This document shows, piece by piece, positions 32,252 through 38,175 of a DNA stretch of 38,175 nucleotides. The DNA is taken from NCBI GenBank assembly GCA_017421025.1, contig JAFQME010000030.1, positions 1 to 38,175 on the forward strand, in the 5' to 3' direction. The position numbers and the translations under genes are program-made. The stretch is from Oscillospiraceae bacterium. Lineage in GTDB: Bacteria > Bacillota > Clostridia > Oscillospirales > JAAYXM01. Within the stretch, counting starts at the first letter, position 1. Every line of letters begins with the position of its first letter. The notes beneath the pieces are model-generated. The model ran no database searches. It was not told where the DNA came from and saw only the letters and a program-made list of their open reading frames with translations.

Positions 32252-32800
32252 ATGTCACGAATTGGTAGAGCACCCATCGCAGTTCCCGCCGGCGTTGAGG
32301 TTAAAATCGACGCAAACAACACTGTGACCGTAAAAGGTCCGAAGGGAACTTTGACTCAGACCCTGCATCCGGACATGATCATCAAGTTGGAAGACAACGT
32401 GATCACCGTTTGCCGTCCGAGTGAAGAAAAAGCACATAAGAGCCTGCACGGCTTGACCCGCAGCCTCATCAACAACATGGTGATTGGTGTTACCGCAGGT
32501 TACAGCAAGGAGCTCGAAATCAACGGTGTTGGTTACAGAGCTGCAAAGCAGGGCAAGGATCTTGTCATGAACCTGGGTTATTCCCATCAGGTCATCATGC
32601 CGGAGATCGACGGCATCAGCATTGAAGTCCCGTCTCCGAACAAGGTCATTATCTCCGGCGCTGACAAGCAGAAAGTCGGTCAGTTTGCAGCAGAAGTCCG
32701 TGAGAAGAGACCGCCTGAACCCTATAAGGGCAAGGGTATCAAGTATGTTGACGAGTATATCCGCCGCAAGGAAGGCAAGGCCGGCGGTAAGAAGAAGTAA
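32252..32800 (+). CDS. rplF: Ribosomal protein L6
   Basis: The 182-residue protein is L6, near the factor-binding site of the 50S subunit. [18 protein letters not shown] and the ending [20 protein letters not shown] (preceded by Lys) match. Both repeats of the duplicated fold are complete. It lies 14 bases after rpsH. Confidence 0.98.
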   Translation: MSRIGRAPIAVPAGVEVKIDANNTVTVKGPKGTLTQTLHPDMIIKLEDNVITVCRPSEEKAHKSLHGLTRSLINNMVIGVTAGYSKELEINGVGYRAAKQGKDLVMNLGYSHQVIMPEIDGISIEVPSPNKVIISGADKQKVGQFAAEVREKRPPEPYKGKGIKYVDEYIRRKEGKAGGKKK

Positions 32801-32818
32801 GGAAAGTAGGTGTGCCTA

Positions 32819-33178
32819 ATGGTTTCCAAAACCAACTCAAACAAGCAGCGCTTAAAGCGTCATAAAAGAGTTCGCGCTAAGATCTTCGGCACAGCTGAGC
32901 GTCCGCGCCTGAACGTCTTCCGCAGCCTGTCTAACATTTATGCACAGGTAATCGATGACGTTACCGGTACCACTCTGGTGTCCGCTTCCAGCTTGGAAAA
33001 GGGCTTCGAGGGTAACGGCGGTAACAGCGAAGCAGCTCGTAAGGTCGGTCTGATGATCGCAGAGCGCGCAAAAGAAAAAGGTATTTCGTCTGTCGTTTTC
33101 GATCGCGGCGGCTACCTGTATCACGGACGAGTCAAAGAACTCGCAGAGGGCGCCCGTGAGGGCGGACTCCAGTTTTAA
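32819..33178 (+). CDS. rplR: Ribosomal protein L18
   Basis: The 119-residue protein is L18, which binds 5S r[21 protein letters not shown] and [19 protein letters not shown] are diagnostic. ATG 32819 gives the usual length; the in-frame GTG 32810 would add three residues and overlaps the AGGTG used as binding site. Confidence 0.96.
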   Translation: MVSKTNSNKQRLKRHKRVRAKIFGTAERPRLNVFRSLSNIYAQVIDDVTGTTLVSASSLEKGFEGNGGNSEAARKVGLMIAERAKEKGISSVVFDRGGYLYHGRVKELAEGAREGGLQF

Positions 33179-33196
33179 TCGGGAGGAGGTAGTGAA

Positions 33197-33700
33197 ATGC
33201 CTGCAAGATTTGAAGGAAATGATGACGGCCTGCAGGAAAAGGTCGTATCGTTAAACCGTGTATCTAAAACCGTTAAGGGTGGTCGTATCTTCAAGTTCGC
33301 TGCTCTGGTCGTCGTTGGTGACGAAAACGGTACTGTCGGGTTTGGTCTCGGCAAAGCATCTGAAGTTCCCGATGCAATTCGCAAGGGCATTGAAGATGCA
33401 AAGAAGAATTTGGTGAAGATCTCGCTGCTGGGTACCACTATCCCGCACGAGGTAACCGGTATTTACGGCGCCGGCAAGGTTCTCTTGAAGCCTGCTGCTC
33501 CCGGTACCGGTGTGATCGCCGGCGGTCCGGTCCGTGCTGTCCTCGAAGCAGCCGGTATCCGTGACATTCGTACCAAGTGCCTGCGCTCCAACAACCCGCA
33601 GAACGTAGTAAAAGCTACCATGCAGGGTCTGATGAGCCTGCGCAATGCGGAGCAGGTCGCAGAAATTCGCGGCAAGTCCGTTGAAGAAATTCAAGGTTAG
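33197..33700 (+). CDS. rpsE: Ribosomal protein S5
   Basis: The 167-residue protein is S5, which affects decoding fidelity. The dsRNA-binding start ([19 protein letters not shown]) and [17 protein letters not shown] are present, as is the C-terminal [29 protein letters not shown] precedes the start. Confidence 0.98.
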   Translation: MPARFEGNDDGLQEKVVSLNRVSKTVKGGRIFKFAALVVVGDENGTVGFGLGKASEVPDAIRKGIEDAKKNLVKISLLGTTIPHEVTGIYGAGKVLLKPAAPGTGVIAGGPVRAVLEAAGIRDIRTKCLRSNNPQNVVKATMQGLMSLRNAEQVAEIRGKSVEEIQG

Positions 33701-33711
33701 GAGGAGCAGTC

Positions 33712-33891
33712 ATGGCTAATCTTAAAATCACGCTGGTCAAGAGCTTGAACGGCAGAAACGATAAGCACATCGCTACTGCTCATTCTCTTGGACTTAAGAA
33801 AATCAACAATGTTACCATTCAGCCTGACAATGCACAGACCCAGGGTAAGATCAAGCAGATCTCCTATCTTGTCAAGGTTGAAGCAGAATAG
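33712..33891 (+). CDS. rpmD: Ribosomal protein L30
   Basis: The 59-residue protein is L30 ([19 protein letters not shown], then [13 protein letters not shown]). It lies between rpsE and rplO as in other Clostridia, 11 bases after rpsE, behind TAGGAGGAG. The stop is a TAG at 33889-33891. Confidence 0.97.
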   Translation: MANLKITLVKSLNGRNDKHIATAHSLGLKKINNVTIQPDNAQTQGKIKQISYLVKVEAE

Positions 33892-33908
33892 TAGGGAGGT
33901 GCAGGAAA

Positions 33909-34349
33909 ATGAAGCTTCATGAGCTTTCTCCCGCGCAGGGTTCCACATCCCCGCGCTATCGCAAAGGCCGTGGTCCGGGTTCGGGCAACGGTAAGACCGC
34001 AGGTAAGGGTCACAAGGGTCAGAACGCACGTTCCGGCGGCGGTGTCCGTATCGGATTCGAAGGCGGTCAGATGCCGATTACCCGTCGTTTGCCGAAACGC
34101 GGTTTCAACAACATCTTCGCAAAGACTTACGCAATTATCAACGTGCGCGACTTGAACGACTTCGACAACGGCGCAACCGTCGGCATCGAAGAACTGCTCG
34201 CTACCGGTAAGATCCGCAAGGCATATGATGGCCTGCGTGTTCTGGGCGAAGGCGAACTCACCAAGAACCTGACCGTTAAGGCAAAGGCTTTCACTGGGTC
34301 CGCTAAAGCAAAAATCGAGGCAGCAGGCGGGAAAGTCGAGGTGGTATAA
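33909..34349 (+). CDS. rplO: Ribosomal protein L15
   Basis: The 146-residue protein is L15, a late-assembly protein. [20 protein letters not shown] and the glycine-rich [20 protein letters not shown] are diagnostic. Its stop codon abuts the secY start directly. Confidence 0.98.
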   Translation: MKLHELSPAQGSTSPRYRKGRGPGSGNGKTAGKGHKGQNARSGGGVRIGFEGGQMPITRRLPKRGFNNIFAKTYAIINVRDLNDFDNGATVGIEELLATGKIRKAYDGLRVLGEGELTKNLTVKAKAFTGSAKAKIEAAGGKVEVV

Positions 34350-35651
34350 ATGCTCGAGACGATTCGTAATGCATGGAAAACCCCTGAACTTCGGAAACGC
34401 ATCATTTTCACCTTGGTGTGCTTGGTGATTTTCCGCTTTGGTTCCGTCATTCCCGTCCCGTTCATTGACAAAACCGCTCTCGCATCTGTCCTGGAAGGTT
34501 ATCAGGACACCATCTTGGGCTTCTTTAACATGATGAGCGGTGGCGCATTTGAGCAGGCAAACATTTTTGCTCTGTCCATCCAGCCGTACATCAACGCTTC
34601 CATTATCATGCAGCTTCTGAGTGTCGCAATTCCGGCACTGGAGCGTATGGTTAAGGAAGGCGGCGAAGAAGGCCGTAAGAAACTCGCAGCGCTTACCCGT
34701 TACGCAACACTCGTCATTGGTCTGCTTCAGGGTTTTGCATACTACATGATCCTGAAAAACGGCGGCGCACTGAAGATGAGCACCGGTTTGGGTTCTTTCT
34801 GGATTGGTCTTGTCATCATCGTCACCTTCACCGCAGGTAGTGCATTTATTATGTGGCTCGGTGAGCAGATCACTGCAAACGGTATCGGTAACGGTATCTC
34901 CATCATCCTGTTCGCAAGCATCATCTCCCGCATTCCGACCATCATCAACACCGTTGTCAACCTTATGATGAGCGGTGCGATGAATTGGCTGTGGGTCATT
35001 GCTTTGGTGGTTGGTCTCATCGCACTCATCGGCTTCATCGTTTTCGTGACCGATGCAGAGCGCCGTATTCCGGTCTCCTATGCGAAGAAGATGGTCGGCC
35101 GCAAAATGTATGGCGGCCGCAGCACCAACTTGCCGATCAAGGTGAATATGTCCGGTGTTATGCCGATCATCTTCGCTTCTTCGATCGCAACTTTCCCGGC
35201 AACCATCGCTGCATTCTTCCCGCAGCCGGCAGCAGGCAGCTTCTGGTACAACGTCCAGACTTATGTCTTCTCTCCGCAGAGCGCGACTTATGCAGTCATC
35301 TATTTGCTCTTGATCGTTCTGTTCAGCTACTTCTATGCTGCGATCCAGTTCAACCCGGTTGAAATCGCAAACAACTTGAAGAGCAACGGCGGCTTCATTC
35401 CGGGCTTCCGTCCGGGCCGTCCGACCTCGGATTTCATCTCCAAGGTCATGAACAAGATCACCCTGTTTGGCGCTGTGTTCCTCGGTATCATTGCGGTCAT
35501 TCCGATTCTGATCGGTGTGTTCGTTCCGGGCGGCCAGAGCCTGGCACTCGGCGGTACTTCGTTGCTCATCGTTGTTGGCGTTGCACAGGAAACTGTTAAG
35601 CAGATGGAACAGCAGCTGATGATGCGCAACTACAAGGGTTTCTTAGAATAA
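34350..35651 (+). CDS. secY: Protein translocase subunit SecY
   Basis: The 433-residue protein forms the membrane channel for secreted and membrane proteins. About ten transmembrane segments are visible. The plug region (FFNMMSGGAFEQANIFALSI) and the cytosolic loops NPVEIANNLKSNGGFIPGFR and GRPTSDFI are typical. It starts directly after the rplO stop behind GAGGTGG. The secretory load seen in this window (lipoproteins, SLH and Ig-like proteins) would use this channel. Confidence 0.98.
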   Translation: MLETIRNAWKTPELRKRIIFTLVCLVIFRFGSVIPVPFIDKTALASVLEGYQDTILGFFNMMSGGAFEQANIFALSIQPYINASIIMQLLSVAIPALERMVKEGGEEGRKKLAALTRYATLVIGLLQGFAYYMILKNGGALKMSTGLGSFWIGLVIIVTFTAGSAFIMWLGEQITANGIGNGISIILFASIISRIPTIINTVVNLMMSGAMNWLWVIALVVGLIALIGFIVFVTDAERRIPVSYAKKMVGRKMYGGRSTNLPIKVNMSGVMPIIFASSIATFPATIAAFFPQPAAGSFWYNVQTYVFSPQSATYAVIYLLLIVLFSYFYAAIQFNPVEIANNLKSNGGFIPGFRPGRPTSDFISKVMNKITLFGAVFLGIIAVIPILIGVFVPGGQSLALGGTSLLIVVGVAQETVKQMEQQLMMRNYKGFLE

Positions 35652-35664
35652 GAGGTGCAAGAGC

Positions 35665-36297
35665 ATGAAATTGATTTTACTCGGTGCCCCCGGAAGCGGT
35701 AAGGGCACACAGGCCGAAATCATTTGCGAAAAGCTCTCGATTCCGACCATTTCTACCGGCAACATCCTCCGTGAGTCCATCAAGGAGGGTACAGAGCTTG
35801 GGATGCAGGCGAAGTCCTATATGGACGCAGGCAAACTGGTTCCCGATGCACTGATCGTCGGTATCATCAAAGAACGCCTTGCAGCACCTGACTGTGCAAA
35901 CGGCTTTATCCTCGACGGTATGCCGCGTACCATTGCTCAGGCTGAGGCACTGGATGAAATGGGTGTTCCGATTGACGTCGCACTTTCTTTGGAAGTGGAA
36001 GACGCAGCAATCGAAGCTCGTATGTCCGGCCGCCGTGTTTGCGAAGGCTGCGGCGCATCCTATCATATGCAGTTCAAACAGCCCAAGGCTGAGGGCGTAT
36101 GTGATGCTTGTGGCGCAAAGTTGGTCCAGCGCAAGGACGACGCACCTGAAACCGTGCGTGACCGTCTGAAGGTCTACCATGAGCAGACCGAGCCGCTCAA
36201 GGACTATTATGCAAACAAAGGCATGCTGAAAAGCGTTGCAGGCTGCGATGGTATCGAAGATACCACCAAAGCTGTGTTTGCTGCGCTGGGGATTTAG
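35665..36297 (+). CDS. adk: Adenylate kinase
   Basis: The 210-residue enzyme converts ATP and AMP to two ADP. The P-loop GAPGSGKGTQ (residues 7-16), the AMP-site ISTGNILRE, and DGMPRT (usually DGFPRT) are present. The long LID domain carries four cysteines as CEGC and CDAC, a zinc site common in Gram-positive enzymes. It follows secY by 13 bases. Confidence 0.98.
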   Translation: MKLILLGAPGSGKGTQAEIICEKLSIPTISTGNILRESIKEGTELGMQAKSYMDAGKLVPDALIVGIIKERLAAPDCANGFILDGMPRTIAQAEALDEMGVPIDVALSLEVEDAAIEARMSGRRVCEGCGASYHMQFKQPKAEGVCDACGAKLVQRKDDAPETVRDRLKVYHEQTEPLKDYYANKGMLKSVAGCDGIEDTTKAVFAALGI

Positions 36298-36300
36298 TGT

Positions 36301-37056
36301 ATGATTCAACTCAAATCCCGGCGTGAGATTGAATGCATGAAACAAGCCGGCTGCATTGCCGCGTCCGCTTTGGCCGCGGCAGGCAGAGCCGTGCAGGAAG
36401 GGATCACCACCGGTGAACTGGACCGATTGATCCATCACTTCATTACTTCGCACGGTGCCGAGCCCACCTTTTTGGGCTACGGCGGATTCCCGGGCAGTGC
36501 TTGTATCTCGATAAACGACGAGGTCATCCACGGAATTCCCGGAAAGCGTGCTTTGAAGTATGGTGATTTGGTGAAAATCGATGTCGGAGCAACGTACAAC
36601 GGATATGTAGGCGATTGTGCCAACACATTTGTGGTAGGGGATTGCGACGACGAAGCAAAGAAGCTCATCGATGTGACCCGACAGTGTTTCTATGAGGGTA
36701 TTGCGCATGCGCAAGTGGGAAATCGAATCTCGGATATTTCCCACGCCATTCAGACTTATGTTGAGCAGAACGGATTCTCCGTTGTGCGCAAGTATGTCGG
36801 CCATGGCGTTGGAAGCGAGTTACATGAGGACCCTGAGGTCCCGAACTTCGGTTCCCCCGGCAAAGGCGCCCGGCTTCTTGCCGGCATGACCATTGCCATA
36901 GAACCTATGGTGAATCAGGGCACGTTTGATGTGCGTGTTCTGAGTGATGGGTGGACGGTTGTCACCCGTGACAGAAAGCTGTCTGCACATTATGAAAACA
37001 CAATCGTGATTACCGAGAACGGGCCGGTCATTCTGACCGCTCCCGAAGAGGAATAG
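36301..37056 (+). CDS. map: Methionine aminopeptidase, type I
   Basis: The 251-residue enzyme removes the N-terminal methionine from new proteins. The five metal ligands are visible in order: the two Asp of KIDVGATYNGYVGDCA, the His of GHGVGSELHE, the Glu of IAIEPMVNQG, and the Glu of HYENTIVI. There is no N-terminal zinc extension. It starts three bases after the adk stop and lacks a strong binding site, suggesting coupled translation. Confidence 0.97.
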   Translation: MIQLKSRREIECMKQAGCIAASALAAAGRAVQEGITTGELDRLIHHFITSHGAEPTFLGYGGFPGSACISINDEVIHGIPGKRALKYGDLVKIDVGATYNGYVGDCANTFVVGDCDDEAKKLIDVTRQCFYEGIAHAQVGNRISDISHAIQTYVEQNGFSVVRKYVGHGVGSELHEDPEVPNFGSPGKGARLLAGMTIAIEPMVNQGTFDVRVLSDGWTVVTRDRKLSAHYENTIVITENGPVILTAPEEE

Positions 37057-37061
37057 CTGCT

Positions 37062-37355
37062 ATGGAATTAGACCGATCACAATTTGTTGTGTCCCTGGCC
37101 GGTCGTGACCGGGGAAGAATCTTTTTCGTAGTTGATATTGACCCCGTCTTCGTGTACCTTGCCGATGGCAGACTCCGCCGAGTGGAAGCTCCAAAGAAGA
37201 AGAAACGCAAGCATGTTGCGTACTTCTCCGAGGGAAGCGACCGACTCCGTGAGAAGCTTCTGGAAGTTGGTAAGGTGACAAACAGCGAGATACGCAGGGC
37301 ACTCTCCCCGCACAATGCGCAGTCGGGAGATGCCGCTTCAAGCAGAGGGAGGTAA
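37062..37355 (+). CDS. KOW-domain RNA-binding protein
   Basis: The 97-residue protein opens with a KOW-like strand pair ([18 protein letters not shown], then [14 protein letters not shown]), followed by a basic KKKKRKH stretch. This small protein, related to eukaryotic/archaeal L14e-type proteins, lies between map and infA in many Clostridia. It presumably binds RNA or the ribosome; its role is not established. The tail after residue 80 is low in structure. It begins five bases after the map stop. Confidence 0.88.
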   Translation: MELDRSQFVVSLAGRDRGRIFFVVDIDPVFVYLADGRLRRVEAPKKKKRKHVAYFSEGSDRLREKLLEVGKVTNSEIRRALSPHNAQSGDAASSRGR

Positions 37356-37360
37356 TTTGC

Positions 37361-37781
<421 letters not shown>

Positions 37782-37823
37782 TCAATTAGCACAGAAATTA
37801 TTTTGTGGAGGTGCATGTAACCA

Positions 37824-38175
37824 ATGGCACGTATAGCCGGAACTGACTTGCCGAGAGAGAAGCGTGTTGAGATCGGTCTCACTTACATCTTCGGTATCGG
37901 CAGAAGCAGCGCAAACGAAATCCTGAAGGCAACCGGTGTCAATCCGGATACCCGCGTCAAAGATCTGACTGAGGACGATGTTTCCAAGCTGCGTGATTAT
38001 ATCGATAAGAACTACACCGTAGAAGGTGACCTGCGCCGTGAAATCGGTCTTGACATCAAGCGTCTGATCGAAATCGGCTCCTATCGTGGTCTGCGTCATC
38101 GCCGTGGTCTTCCGGTCCGCGGTCAGCGCTCCAAGACCAATGCAAGAACTCGCAAGGGTCCGAAGAGAACCATTG
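37824..38175 (+). CDS. rpsM: Ribosomal protein S13 (3' end cut by window)
   Basis: 117 codons are visible, from [19 protein letters not shown] to [14 protein letters not shown], so only the last few residues are missing. S13 sits in the 30S head and bridges to the 50S subunit. The helix-two-turn-helix part ([11 protein letters not shown]) and [19 protein letters not shown] are intact. GTGGAGG lies 12 bases upstream. Confidence 0.97.
   Translation, partial: MARIAGTDLPREKRVEIGLTYIFGIGRSSANEILKATGVNPDTRVKDLTEDDVSKLRDYIDKNYTVEGDLRREIGLDIKRLIEIGSYRGLRHRRGLPVRGQRSKTNARTRKGPKRTI

Overview
The window is a piece of a low- to mid-GC Gram-positive chromosome, most likely class Clostridia (Oscillospirales/Ruminococcaceae-like). 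This is inferred from four things: the gene order of the S10-spc-alpha ribosomal cluster with a KOW-domain gene between map and infA; strong GGAGG ribosome binding sites; S-layer-homology (SLH) and Ig-like secreted proteins; and a Rex regulator. No rRNA gene or species marker is present, so the genus is not claimed. No transposase, integrase, CRISPR array or phage gene was seen.

Left part (1-6820): the end of an SLH surface protein, then an AraC-type regulator on the minus strand diverging from a Gfo/Idh/MocA-family protein (resembling the NAD-dependent GH109 glycosidase branch) that runs directly into mutY. Next come two closely similar, separately promoted solute-binding lipoproteins with no ABC permease or ATPase beside them. 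Together this looks like a carbohydrate sensing and uptake island.

Accessory part (6839-11348): a tRNA-Ala(CGC), followed by a strong terminator and three tandem ~115-bp structured repeats that each end in a degenerate copy of the tRNA T-arm. A promoter-to-terminator segment (7437-7690) without a convincing gene may encode a small RNA. Then come a copper-amine-oxidase-like stalk-domain protein, a DUF2798-like membrane protein whose leader holds a long terminator-like hairpin, a CatA-like acetyltransferase with a HAD phosphatase, and a 667-bp gene-free stretch. That stretch carries a cluster of DnaA-box-like 9-mers and a perfect 21-bp palindrome ahead of the next operon.

Middle part (11349-24722): an isocitrate/isopropylmalate-family dehydrogenase, rex and an SLH lipoprotein-like gene form an operon. 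A structured leader precedes a 78-residue protein with 21 cysteines. Two FemAB-type peptidoglycan-bridge transferases, a PutP-type sodium/solute symporter, a very large secreted Ig-like protein followed by a 35-residue peptide gene, and a cytosolic beta-propeller-like protein complete the section.

Right part (24701-38175): a promoter overlapping the preceding terminator, a ~280-nt structured leader, then rpsJ-rplCDWB-rpsS-rplV-rpsC-rplP-rpmC-rpsQ-rplNXE-rpsN-rpsH-rplFR-rpsE-rpmD-rplO-secY-adk-map-KOW-infA-rpmJ-rpsM (cut by the window end). All genes are on the plus strand and tightly packed. This is ordinary housekeeping content apart from its leader and two unusually long structured spacers.
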